Origin: Lampris incognitus
Lineage: Eukaryota > Chordata > Actinopteri > Lampriformes > Lampridae
Direction of reading: 5' to 3'
Length of the DNA stretch: 64,000 bases
NCBI RefSeq assembly: GCF_029633865.1
Contig: NC_079212.1
Span: 150,753,599 to 150,817,598, forward strand
The notes beneath the pieces are model-generated. The model was not told the origin of the DNA, made no database searches, and worked only from the letters and a program-made list of their open reading frames with translations. The position numbers and the translations under genes are program-made. Shown here piece after piece: positions 20,347 to 31,288 of the stretch (position 1 is its first letter; each line of letters begins with the position of its first letter).

Positions 20347-20699
20347 CTCCTGACTGTGTGTCATTTGTATTTCCTGCCATTGAACAGGCCAGACTGGTTT
20401 TTATAGCTGCTGTCATAGTTTAGGTCAGATTGTTATTCATTGATGTTTCAGGTCAGTTTACTAATTATACGTACTGTTGCTGAATAGATGAAATCCATAT
20501 TCATTATGTTGTTGTCATGTAGGCCAGGTTGCTGTTTATAGCCATTGTTTTAAATAGATCAGATGGTATTTATAACATTTGAGACTGGTTTTCTGATGTG
20601 TTGTCATGTTTTTATTTTGTCTTGGTTGTTCTTTGTCTGCCTGTCCAATAGTTTTCTTATGTATTGTTATGTTTTAACTTCTGTATCAATTGTTGTTTG

Positions 20700-20800
20700 T
20701 TTGCCTGCCCAGAGACTGCAGATGCAAATTAGCTGCCGGCTAACTCTGGTGCAGTTGGGAAATTGTGCGTTGTCCCTGTCAAATAAACAATAAACGAAAA
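20700..20800 (+). mobile_element. LINE 3' tail fragment
   Basis: gactgcagatgcaaattagc, aactctggtgca, then ccctgtcaaataaac closely resemble the 3' ends of several fish LINE families as I recall them. The family is not resolved and no coding part is present. Confidence 0.45.
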
Positions 20801-21169
20801 CGAATGTACAAATGTGTTCTTACACACCCACGGATTTTCTGGCTCTGAGGTTTGTCTCACAGACCAGTGTAGAACCTGGGTAACCCCTGACTTAGACACC
20901 ATCGGCTAACCATGACGTCTTTGCAGGCCTGGGTGGCTGCTCATTGCAAGAAGTAGACAACAGATGTTAGGGGGAAGGGATTACCATCAGCCATCAGGCT
21001 TTGCTGCAGCCTGTCAGACAAGCCTGAGAGCTAAACCAAACTCCACGGGTGTGTACGCACCAACGATTGATTAATGAGGCCCCAGGACACAAGAATGTCT
21101 TGGCTGACTTCCTGTCTCATGACCCTGAGGAGTAACAGTCTTAAGGGGTGGTGCTGACAAAGTGGGTCT

Positions 21170-21495
21170 TCTTGTGGGAGAAATTCACAACGACTCTCTT
21201 TCAACTTTCAGATCCCATCTCAAACCATATTGACGTATTGTAGCGAATTCGGGGGACAACGCCGCCACAGGAAGTGCCGCGGCCGGGACGCGAACCCGTA
21301 GCGCCCGCACCGCAGGAGGCATCGCTAACCGCTCGACTAAAGGCTCAGACCCGCCCAGCCAGCCGGCCAGCAGCGTGTCTCCTTATCCACGCACCTTAAC
21401 GTTACAGTATTGACCTTTTTTTGTCTACCCTGCTTTGTTTTGACTCATGCTGTCTGATACAATGCTGCTTGTCTTTTGTACTGTGTTCTGTAAGG
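21170..21495 (+). mobile_element. LINE 3' end, left half (interrupted by SINE and hAT)
   Basis: acgactctctttcaactttc encodes a SLSTFRSHLK-type LINE C-terminal helix. The sequence resumes after a SINE at 21408 and after the hAT at 32851 (gtgtccttgagtgctctgaa, aaggcgcccac, aaataaaatgtattat) and ends in an (att/atc)n tail. It is an L2-like 3' end that served as landing site for both later elements. Confidence 0.55.
21234..21407 (-). mobile_element. tRNA-derived SINE (short, minus strand)
   Basis: On the minus strand there is an A-box-like tagtcgagcggttagc near 21345 and, about 40 bp on, a B-box-like gggttcgcgtcccgg near 21290, as in pol III-driven SINE heads. A possible 6-bp target duplication tattga flanks it (21228-21233 and 21408-21413). 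The tail is short. It lacks the structure expected of a real tRNA gene, so it is not called one. Confidence 0.55.
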
Positions 21496-21616
21496 CAGCG
21501 TTTCTCAACCGGGGGTCCGCGGACCCCTAGTGGTCCGTGGTGTAATTGCAAGGGGTCCGTGAAAATAAAATATCTTTAAAAAAAAGATCCTATGACATTT
21601 ATAGAAATAGGATTAT

Positions 21617-22146
21617 TGTTGCGGGACAGCTCCCTGACAGACAGACAGTCTGACTAAAGTAACGCGAGACCCTGTTAGCCAATGAGAAGAGACTTAGGAA
21701 TGCGTGCGTGCTGCCTATTGTTATCCATTGCACAGCACAGCGTGAGTTAGTTGTTATAGTGGTTTACAGACTGTCACACAGTGTTAGCTTAGCATAACGT
21801 GTTAGCGATCAGACGTAACATTCCTGACTCCTACACCTCGACTGAGCTGACGCTAGACAGTGACTAACCAGCGACGACCATAATAGAACCAGTAAGAGTG
21901 ATTACCAGCCCCCAGAGAGAGATCAGAGTGTGCAGCCAGTGACAGTGCGAGTGTCTGCAGAGTGAGACCATCCCAGCCAGGCTAGCCAGCGTCCGTCATC
22001 GTCTGCAGACTGCAGGAGCAGTGCAAGGTGGGTTGCTAAACCCGTAGCCTAGCCCGGCTAATTAACGCCAGAGACTGTGTTGTCGCACCATAATTCCCAG
22101 CCTCCAACTACTTAATATAAGAACATCTAAACCCAGTCCCGCGACA
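21617..22146 (+). repeat. Gypsy 1 5' LTR
   Basis: 530 bp, starts tgttgcggg and ends cccgcgaca, and is repeated at 28463-28992. The following agtggtgttcagaagtgg is the expected position of the tRNA primer binding site; I could not name the tRNA. Confidence 0.95.
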
Positions 22147-22298
22147 AGTGGTGTTCAGAAGTGGTGAAATTGGATTGCATTCTGTCTCCATACAGAATAG
22201 CGGTGCTATTGCTATTTACGTTAGCGTCCTTGCTAACTAGCAACCAGCTAATTACGTGCAGTAGCACTTTATCAAGGCCATCGTTGCATGTGATCTAG

Positions 22299-23547
22299 AT
22301 GATGTTGGAACCTACTGAGGAGATCGAGCACGTGGAGCACGGTGCTGTAGGGGGGGGAGAGGATAGCGCTGTGGAAAGCGAAATGGAAAAGCAGATGTGT
22401 CGTCTAGCCCAAATGTTTGAGCGGTCCCTCCTTAACCAAGAAAAGCAGGAACAATCAATGGAGGAGGTGAAGTGCATGCTTAAAGGGGTACTTGTCGGGC
22501 GAGTTGTGCCACATCCCCAACCTCCCGCTGTGCAGCAATTGAGCACGGGACTCCACCCGCTCCCTAGTTCCCCGCAGCCATTCAATGGCTATCAGGAGGG
22601 CTTTGATAGTGGCCATGGAGCCAGTCATAGCATTACAACATTGGAGGTGCAGGACATGGAGTTAACTACTCCACTGGTCCCCCGTCCAGACGGACCGGAT
22701 GTGAGACCCCGTGAATATGCTTTGCCCCCGGGAATGGAGAATGTCGGCCCAGTAGCGGATGGCCGCAACAGAAGTCACCATCCCAAACCCCTTGTCACCA
22801 GTACTCCAGCGGAGCGGGGTGGTAGGAGCGCCAGAGCCCGGAACGCATTTCCGGAAGGGAGTCACCATTTCCTGAGCACGCCCAGCCGGGGTGACGCGGC
22901 GCCGCCTACTGGTGGTACCGGAGGGCCGCCATCCGTCTAACAAATAGTCCAGTGGTAGGGAACGGTCGGGACCGGAGTAGTAGCTACAGGAGAGAAGTAG
23001 GACACGAAAGTGAAGTGAAGCTGCTAGCTACCTACGATGGGAAGGGCGACTGGGACTCCTTTATTGGCCCGTTTGAGAGGATGGCCCGGAAGCGGAATTG
23101 GAGCAAGGAAGTCTGCCTGGACATGCTCTACCTGCGACTGCGAGAAGGCGCTATGTCATTCGTTATGGCGCAACCGACTCCTATCCGCGAGGACTACGAA
23201 AAGCTGGTGGAGCAGCTACGGCGCCGTTTCGGACGAGAAATACCCGAAAGTACTGCCCGCCGTAAACTGAGCGAGGTTCGGCAGGGGAAGGAGACTAGCC
23301 TGTCTGAATTTGGAGAGGAAGTACGGAAGCTGGTTACGCTAGCCTATCCAGGGGTCGACGTCGGACTGCAGGAGGAGTTCGCGGCCGAGGCGTTCCTGCG
23401 AGGCCTGCGCAACAAAACATCGCCTACGAAGTCCTGGGCTCCGAACCTAAGACCCTGGCAGACGCCCTCAAGAAGGTAGAAGCCCGAGAATACGACTATC
23501 GAGCAACGCTTGGAAGGGAGAGCGAAGCTAAGGGGCGGATTCGCCGA
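22299..23547 (+). pseudogene. Gypsy 1 gag (frameshifted)
   Basis: Capsid precursor of the retrotransposon. The first segment, from ATG 22299 to TAA 22938-22940, is 213 codons and acidic at the start (EPTEEIEHVEHGAV), with a helix MEKQMCRLAQMFERSLLNQE. The frame then shifts to 22952-23479, with the capsid-like WDSFIGPFERMARKRNW and ARRKLSEVRQGKETSLSEF. It shifts again near 23415 into the pol frame (AYEVLGSEPKTLADALKKVE). The shifts lie inside the capsid, not at a gag-pol border, so I infer indels and not programmed recoding. The CCHC zinc knuckle lies in the following open frame. Confidence 0.8.
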
Positions 23548-26500
23548 GTGTCATGGGATGATGAGCGTAAAGGGGGAGCGCCAAACCCGACATCGACGGC
23601 CACCGGCGCGACGCAGTCCGACCTAAATGCTGACATCAAGGAGTTGAAAGCCGAGGTAGCGACGCTGCTGCAGGAAATGCGGCGTTCCTGGAAACCGTCC
23701 CCCCCGCAGCTGACATCCGACACAGCCGAACAGAAGAAGGAGGAACGGGGCAGAACTCTAGAGCGGCCGGCGAGCAGCACTAATGGGCAGCGGCGTTACC
23801 AATCACCGAGTCCGGGCGCCACCCCTAGAGGCTCCTGTTACCAGTGTGGAGGCCAGGGCCACTTCAAACGAGACTGCACCTCCCGCTCACCGAGCCCTCA
23901 CGTCAAGGAAAAGGCCGATAGCCAGCCAGCACCCCGCATAAACCGAGCAGCAGGAGATGGTCCTAGTCTGGTAGTGCCCATCACGGTCAACAAACTGGAA
24001 CTCAAGTGCGTTGTGGACACCGGCGCGGAGGCGACCGTCATGTCTGAAGACACCTTCCGTCAGCTGGAGCTAGCTGGTCAGCCAAGTGTGGGGACTGCCG
24101 TCCTGAGGAACGCGGAGGAGGGGAACGAAATGACCGAGACTCCGAAGTATAGAGTCACCATCCGCTTGGGCCGTAAGACCAAGGACTGGGACGTCTACGT
24201 CGCACCCATCCGCGACCCCTTTCTCCTGGGTCTGGACTTTATGCTAACCGCCAGAGTCACAGTTTCGGTCGGAGGACAAGTACACGTTGATGGAGAACCG
24301 ATCGGCACTGTCGTCATAGGCAGGTCGCTAGGAGAGTACACGGTTTCCAGAGTACTGCTGGAGTGCCCCTCGACTTTACCAGCGGAGAGCGAACGCGACG
24401 TCTGGGGTCTAGTGGAAGGCCCAAAGCCAGGAATTTCTGCCGTCCTGGAGCCCACTGGCCTTGCAGAAGGAGTCTCTTCAGGCAGTGTAGTAGTCGACGT
24501 TGCCAAGAGAGTCCCTGTGCGACTATGCAACTTGTCGCCCCGCGAAGTGACCCTAAGGAGAGGTGTTTGCTTGGGCGTGTTGGTTGAGGCAGAGGAAACC
24601 CCGTCCCTAGAGCCGAACCCCACGAACCCGGCGGAGAAGGAACAAGTGTCAGTGCGACGGCTGGAGTCCGCAACAGCCTTGGATCTACCAGACCATCTGT
24701 CATCCCTGTATGCAGCCGCCAGTAAGGAGCTCGAAGAGGGGCAGCAGAGAGCCCTACTGCAGCTTCTGGTCAAGCACAAGGAGGTCTTTGCAGCAGCAAA
24801 CGACGACCTGGGCTGTTTTGATGCTGTCCAGCACCGCATCGACACCGGAGAGGGACGCCCAGTACGCCAGGCAACCCGCCGCACACCGCTGGGGTTCCAG
24901 CAAGAGGAGGAACAGCACCTCCAGGAAATGCTGAAGGCTGGAGTGATAACGCCATCGACGTCTGAGTGGGCTTCACCTGTGGTCCGGGTGAGGAAGAAAG
25001 ATGGAGGCGTTCGATGGTGTATCGACTACCGAAGACTCAATGAACTGACGCTGAAGGACGCGTACCCGCTTCCAAGGATAGAAGAGTGTCTGGACACCCT
25101 GGAAGGCGCAACCGTGTTCTCCACGTTAGACATGCAGAGTGGATACTGGCAAATTGGAGTCCATCCTGCTGACCGATGCAAGACGGCCTTCATTACTCGC
25201 TATGGCCTGTACGAGTACGCCCGAATGCCTTTCGGACTCTGCAACGCGCCAGGCACCTTCCAGAGGGCCATGGAGGTTGTCCTGCGCGGGTTGCAGTGGA
25301 AGAGCCTCCTCGTGTACCTAGATGACGTCATCGTCATTGGCCGCAGTGTTGAAGATGGGTTGAAGAACCTGGCCATCGTCCTCGAGCGGGTCCAAGCCAG
25401 CGGGCTCAAGCTCAAGCCCTCAAAGTGTCATCTCCTGCGCAGCGAAGTGCTTTTCCTGGGCCACATAGTGAGCGGACAGGGGATCGCTCCCAACCCCGAG
25501 CTAGTGAAGGCAGTGGGAGACTGGAGTCCACCCTCCAACATCACGGAGCTCCAGGCCTTTCTTGGGCTGTGCAACTACTACCGACGCTTCGTCCGCAACT
25601 TCTCTCTCATCTGCAACCCGCTGTACGAGCTTCAGAGTAAAGGAACAGAGTTCCACTGGACCGATCGCCAGCAGGAGGCGTTCGAGGAGATGAAGAAGAG
25701 ACTCACATCCACTCCGGTGCTAGCCTACCCCACCAAAGATGGCGAGTTCATCCTCGACACTGACGCCTCAAACACCTGTATAGGCGCGGTGCTCTCGCAG
25801 GTCCAAGAGGGGGAGGAAAGGGTTGTCTCCTATGCCAGCGCCCACCTCCAAAAAGTCCAACAACGGTACTGCGTAACTCGCCGGGAGTTGCTGGCCGTAG
25901 TCCGGTTCGCCAGACAGTTCCGGCACTACCTGCTCGGACGGCACTTCACCTTGAGAACTGATCACAACAGCCTGACCTGGCTCTTCCGCTTTAAAAGTCC
26001 CGAAGGCCAGCTAGCAAGGTGGATTGAGGAGCTTAGCCAGTTCCACTTCAAAATAGAGCATCGAGCAGGAGTCAAGCATGGCAACGCGGATGCACTTTCA
26101 AGGGCGCCAGCGCCAACTTGTGACTGCTACCGGGCAGGAGAAAGCCCCGACTCACTGCCCTGCCAAGGCTGCCCGTACTGCCGACGTGAACACCAGAGAT
26201 GGGCAAGGTTCGACGAGGATGTCGACGACGTGGTCCCCCTGGCGATCCGTAGGACGACGAGGACCCCGGCGACTACGGATCCGGCGTCAAGACCTTCGAC
26301 ACCCGACCAGAACCCGGTGGACACCGCCGAGCCACCAGTGGACGAGAACTCAAACACTGGGATCCAGTCATCGCCACCCACTGTTAACTGGCTGCCCCAG
26401 TATACCGAGAAGGAGCTGGCAGAGTACCAGCGCAGTGACCCTTTGCTGAGGAAGCTTCACGCCTGGAAGGATGGAGGCCAGCTACCGTCTCAAGATGAAG

Positions 26501-28248
26501 TAGCCCTGGAGGGTCCGGCCGTGCGCAAGTTCTGGTTGTGCTGGGACCATGTGGAACGCCGTGGAGACGTTCTCTATTACCGCTGGGATGAGGGAACCGG
26601 CCAAGTCCCTGTCTACCGCCTGATAGTTCCAGCAGCCCTCCAACAAGAAGTCCTGCGTTCTTGCCACTGCCCTCCGCAGTCAGGCCACCTGGGAAGAGAA
26701 AAGACGTGCCACCGAGTCAAACGGGAGTTCTTCTGGGTGGGACTGGCGGACAGCGTCCAACAATTTGTCCGCCGGTGCCCACAGTGCCAAGCCTGCAAGT
26801 CTTCCGGGAGGGTCGGCAGAGCTCAGATGCAACTGTTCCAGGCCGGTGCTCCCATGGACAGGGTCCACATAGATGTCGTCGGGCCGTTCCCTATCTCGGC
26901 ATCCGGGAACAAGTACGTCCTTGTCATGGTGGACCAGTTCACCCGGTGGGTGGAGGTCGCAGCTATCCCTGAACAAACCGCGGAAGTGACTGCGACGAAG
27001 CTTCTACAGGAGTTCATCTCCCGGTTCGGGTCGCCCCTAGAAATCCACACAGATCAGGGACGCAACTTTGAAAGCAGCCTGTTCCGTGACCTCTGTGAGC
27101 TTCTCCAAATAGCCAAAACCAGAATGACTCCTTACCATCCTGCGTCGAATGGCCAAGTTGAGAGGTTTAATCGGACGCTTCTCCAAATGATCCGCTGCTA
27201 CGTAGAGAAAAACCAGCGTGAGTGGGACAAGAACCTCCACCTCCTCGCCAGCGCATACCGCAGCTCACCCCATGCCCTTACAGGGTATACGCCGAACCGG
27301 ATGATGCTTGGCCGTGAAGTCCACCAGCCCCAAGGACTCACTCTACGGGTGCAGGAGGCCAACGCCCATCGTAGTCCCCCAGCCGAATATGTTGCTGACC
27401 TGGAAGCCAACATGCTAGACATCCACGAACTGGCACGTGAGCGTCTCCGTACATCTCAACTCCGGAGCAAGAAAGACCACGATCTGCGGGCCCGTCAACG
27501 CACATTCCACCCCGGAGATCTGGTGTATGTCAGGGACGACGCGCGAAAGAAGGGCCAATCGCCATAGTTGAAGCCACGGTGGAGAGGCCCGGCACTCATA
27601 ACAGAGAAGATGGGAAACGTCCTGTACCGTGTCCAAGAGGGCAGGAAGGAGAGAGTCCTCCACCATGACCGACTGTTGCCCTACCTCGCCGAGGAAGTAC
27701 CCATCTGGATTCAGCGGAGGCGGCACGCACTGCTGCAGATTCCGGCGTCAGGAGAGAACCTGCCGAGTACACCAGGAGAAGACCTCGAGGATCCGGAAAC
27801 AGAGGCAGCGGACGACAAAGAGATTGAGCGACAGGAGGATATCGGTGGACTGGCGGAGGATCAGGGGTTCGAGAGCGATGACGACCTCGACCTACGTCTG
27901 GAAGACGTGTTCCCCGATGAGGAAGATGACACATCGGGCCCCCCCACGGAAGCCCCACGAAAGCCCCATGAAAGCCCCACAAAAGCCCCACGAAAGCCCC
28001 ATGAAAGCCCCACGAGCGCCCAGGTGTCTCCCTCCTTGTCTCCGCCCTTGGCTGCCAGCAGTTCTCCAGGGGAGCCGACCACTACTCGACGCCGAGAGGC
28101 CGCAGCCCGTGTTCCAGGCGGGCAGTCTTCCGCCCCTGACCCAGAGGGAGCCGAAGCAGACGTTGCTGAGCCCCTGCCCCTCCCCACCACTAGACGGGGC
28201 AGACCAGTCCGGCCGCCTGCCTGGCTCCGGGACTCTGTTCGAGACTGA
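23548..28248 (+). pseudogene. Gypsy 1 gag end and pol (PR-RT-RH-IN), one TAG
   Basis: One frame encodes the zinc knuckle CYQCGGQGHFKRDC (residues ~97-110 from 23548), aspartic protease VVDTGAEATVMS (~155), RT with YLDDVIVIG (~589), RNase H ILDTDASNTCIGAVLSQ (~735), integrase HHCC (HLGREKTCH, CPQCQAC, ~1045-1085) and the DDE residues in HIDVVGPFP, HTDQGRNFES and NGQVERFNR. Catalytic residues appear intact. A TAG at 27565-27567 replaces one codon just before KPRWRGPALITEKMGNVLYR, the GPY/F-like integrase tail. After it the frame continues 226 codons to 28248, including an imperfect repeat of KPHESPT and KAPR at 27946-28013. Without the stop and the gag shifts the element would be coding-competent. 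Confidence 0.88.
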
Positions 28249-28462
28249 TCTTGACGGACGTGACTAGTTGACTTAGGGGGTTACTAGGCTAGTCACAGGA
28301 GTCCTACTTTAATAGTGACCACCCAACCAGTTTATTTTGACGCCCTTAGTTCCGGGCCTAGTTGTGTGCCGGGTGTTTTGTCCCGGGTGTAATTCCGACT
28401 CTAGTTCCCAGAGTTATTTTATCTTTATGTTGAAGGGACTCAACAATCTAAAGGGGGGGTAG

Positions 28463-28992
28463 TGTTGCGGGACAGCTCCCTGACAGACAGACAGTCTGAC
28501 TAAAGTAACGCGAGACCCTGTTAGCCAATGAGAAGAGACTTAGGAATGCGTGCGTGCTGCCTATTGTTATCCATTGCACAGCACAGCGTGAGTTAGTTGT
28601 TATAGTGGTTTACAGACTGTCACACAGTGTTAGCTTAGCATAACGTGTTAGCGATCAGACGTAACATTCCTGACTCCTACACCTCGACTGAGCTGACGCT
28701 AGACAGTGACTAACCAGCGACGACCATAATAGAACCAGTAAGAGTGATTACCAGCCCCCAGAGAGAGATCAGAGTGTGCAGCCAGTGACAGTGCGAGTGT
28801 CTGCAGAGTGAGACCATCCCAGCCAGGCTAGCCAGCGTCCGTCATCGTCTGCAGACTGCAGGAGCAGTGCAAGGTGGGTTGCTAAACCCGTAGCCTAGCC
28901 CGGCTAATTAACGCCAGAGACTGTGTTGTCGCACCATAATTCCCAGCCTCCAACTACTTAATATAAGAACATCTAAACCCAGCCCCGCGACA
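28463..28992 (+). repeat. Gypsy 1 3' LTR
   Basis: 530 bp, 529 positions identical by eye to the 5' LTR. Preceded by the polypurine tract. Confidence 0.95.
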
Positions 28993-29344
28993 TTATTTTA
29001 CTCAAATGTGACGGAGACCTTTATCTACCTAAACTATAAAGGGTAACAGGACTTTTCTCTCTAATTACATCTGTTTCACACGTGTGATTTATTGTATTTT
29101 AATAAGAGATCTCGCTCCCGTTTGCGTTGTTAAAGTTACTGCATGACGCTGTTAATACAAACTTAACACGATCTGCATCCGTTTCCAAATGATGAGCCCC
29201 CTGGTGTTTCAGTGGGCGTACACCATTCACTTCTTCATAAGGATTTTATTGTGAAACATCTGCAGGAAGGTGTTGTGGGAAAACTCAGTAACTTGCAAGA
29301 TTCAGGTTAGCGCTTGAAATTAAGCTAATGTTATAAACAAACAA
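28993..29344 (+). other. hAT 5' non-coding sequence
   Basis: Continuation of the hAT left arm after the Gypsy insertion. Non-coding, with no further feature recognised. Confidence 0.5.
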
Positions 29345-29422
29345 AGAAGAAGATGATAAGCACAGTTACACGAAGAAGAAGAAGAAGAAGAAGTAAAAGA
29401 AGAAGAAGAAGAAGTCGTGACA
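29345..29422 (+). repeat. (GAA)n microsatellite
   Basis: Two gaa runs separated by a short gap just before the transposase start. They encode only Arg/Lys/Ser runs. Confidence 0.9.
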
Positions 29423-29631
29423 CCATGGAGAGATGGCTCAAATTAGAAAAAACGGACGACGGAGACTCGGGGCCCCTCGAACAGAAAACCAAAACAGACA
29501 GCAAAACGAGAAAGAAGATGACGTATTATTTGGATTTGCGGCAGCTGATTCGGAACCTCAGCAGCCTCTGTGTTTTTATGTGGAGAGGTACCGTCAAACC
29601 ACGCCATGACACCGGCCCACCTGCAGCGGCA

Positions 29632-29701
29632 CCTGAGCACCAGGCACCAGTCATCAGGCACCAGCCACCAGGCACCAGTCACCAGGCACCAGCCACCAGG
29701 G
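29632..29701 (+). repeat. Short CACCAGGCACCAGYC tandem repeat
   Basis: About four imperfect 15- to 16-bp copies just after the BED finger. They add HQAPVT-like residues. Confidence 0.8.
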
Positions 29702-29882
29702 GGCAAGACTGCTGACATCTGCAGACGGAAGTGGTCGGAGTTCAGGGGAGCGCAACATCACATGCGTGCCGTACCGCAAGTCCGACTTCAGCAGCTTCCC
29801 TTCAAGCATCTTACCAGGTAGCTTTGCTAATCGCTAAAGCTAACAAGCCGTATACAATAGCGGAGGAGCTAACTGCACCACC

Positions 29883-30575
29883 AGCAGCAGCTATGCTAGC
29901 TGAAACTATGGTGGATAGGAAAGCAGCAGCAGCAGCAGCAGCTATGCTAGCTGAAACTATGGTGGATAGGAAAGCAGCTGCAGCAGCAGCAGCAGCAGCT
30001 ATGCTAGCTGAAACTATGGTGGATAGGAAAGCAGCTGCAGCAGCAGCAGCTATGCTAGCTGAAACTATGATGGATAGGAAAGCTGCAGCAGCAGCAGCTA
30101 TGCTAGCTGAAAGTATGGTGGATAGGAAAGCAGCAGCTATGCTAGCTGAAACTATGGTGGATAGGAAAGCAGCAGCAGCAGCAGCTATGCTAGCTGAAAC
30201 TATGGTGGATAGGAAAGCAGCTGCAGCAGCAGCAGCTATGCTAGCTGAAACTATGGTGGATAGGAAAGCAGCTGCAGCAGCAGCAGCTATGCTAGCTGAA
30301 ACTATGGTGGATAGGAAAGCAGCTGCAGCAGCAGCAGCTATGCTAGCTGAAACTATGGTGGATAGGAAAGCAGCAGCAGCAGCAGCAGCTATGCTAGCTG
30401 AAACTATGGTGGATAGGAAAGCAGCTGCAGCAGCAGCAGCAGCAGCTATGCTAGCTGAAACTATGGTGGATAGGAAAGCAGCTGCAGCAGCAGCAGCTAT
30501 GCTAGCTGAAAGTATGGTGGATAGGAAAGCAGCAGCTATGCTAGCTGAAAGTATGGTGGCTAGGAAAGCAGCAGA
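29883..30575 (+). repeat. In-frame tandem array: 14 x MLAETMVDRK + polyalanine
   Basis: Fourteen units of about 39-60 bp, each atgctagctgaaactatggt plus ggataggaaa followed by 3-10 alanine codons (gca/gct). Every unit is a multiple of three, so the transposase frame stays open. Variants are ETMM in unit 4, ESMV in units 5, 13 and 14, and ARK in unit 14. The last unit runs into AADAVRS, as in related transposases, so the array grew from a single native segment. Confidence 0.95.
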
Positions 30576-31178
30576 CGCGGTCCGGTCAGCAGGGCCGTCT
30601 GTCTGTCTGTGTGACGACACAACATGGCGCCGCAGAGTGGGTGAGTGGCTGGTGACGTCGTTCAGCAGGTGACGGATAAACTGAACAGAGCCGCGGGCTC
30701 TTCGTCACTGCAGCTAGACGAATCTACTGATGTGAATGGAGAAGCTCAGTTGGTCATGTTTGCTCGTTTCAAAGATGACACAGTCAACGATATAGTAGTT
30801 GAACACATCGTCTTCTGCAAGCCACTACCTGAAACAGCTGCGGGTGAGGACATTTTTAATTTGATTGACTGTTTTGTCACGGAGCACGCGCTGGACTGGA
30901 AGCGCTGCTCGCATGTATGCCCAGACGGGGGGAGGGGGGGGGCAGCGTCTATGACAGGTCGGCCCCGCGGAGTCGTCTCTGGCATCAGGCAGGTAAACCC
31001 CACCATCCCAGGCATGCACTGCGTAATTCACAGAGAAGCGTTGGCTTCAAAACGCACGAGCCCAGAACCGGACCGTGTTTTGCCTGACGCTGTGAAAGTG
31101 ATGAACTTCATTAAATCACCACCTCCTCTCGACGCAAGACTGTTCCACAAGCTGTGCGACGAAACGGGCGGTGACCAG

Positions 31179-31228
<50 letters not shown>

Positions 31229-31288
31229 GCCGCTGCTACATACAGACAGACAGACATACAGACAGACAGACAGACAGACAGACAGACG
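31179..31288 (+). repeat. (CAT)n and (CAGA)n microsatellites inside transposase
   Basis: About 16 cat codons (polyhistidine in one frame, polyisoleucine in another) at 31179-31228, then cagaca/caga repeats to 31288. They replace the segment between LCDETGG and WLSRGK, where related transposases have LLLHTEVRWLSRGK, and shift the frame. Confidence 0.92.

Larger units (their letters stand above)
20121..21083. mobile_element. Possible DNA transposon/MITE with ~30-bp inverted ends
   Basis: gaggcctcattcatcagtcg at 20123 and the reverse complement of 21058-21083 (ggggcctcattaatcaatcg) form imperfect terminal inverted repeats that continue into gtacg-like motifs. The interior is AT-rich and contains a LINE 3' tail. 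No transposase or confident target duplication was seen. Confidence 0.4.
21617..28992 (+). mobile_element. Ty3/Gypsy LTR retrotransposon 1
   Basis: A complete element: 530-bp LTR, gag, protease-RT-RNaseH-integrase, polypurine tract aaaggggggg at 28451-28459, and a 530-bp LTR. The flanks carry ttat (or attat, with a one-base ambiguity of the LTR end) on both sides. It inserted into the left arm of the hAT. LTRs differ at a single position (agtcccgcg against agccccgcg near the end), so insertion was recent. Even so, the internal region has two gag frameshifts and one nonsense codon. Confidence 0.93.

Noticed and set aside
21280..21345. Functional tRNA gene on the minus strand
   Set aside because: Box A and B are recognisable, but acceptor-stem pairing is not evident and SINE-like sequence follows.
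23405..23425. Programmed -1 frameshift between Gypsy 1 gag and pol
   Set aside because: The shift lies inside the capsid region, before the zinc knuckle, and no slippery heptamer in the correct frame is present. An indel is simpler.
27565..27567. Programmed read-through of TAG in Gypsy 1 pol
   Set aside because: It lies within the integrase C-terminal module, not at a gag-pol border where read-through is known.
29811..30620. Minus-strand 269-codon frame rich in FLSTIVSASIAAA
   Set aside because: Antisense shadow of the in-frame transposase array; the plus strand has the hAT similarity.
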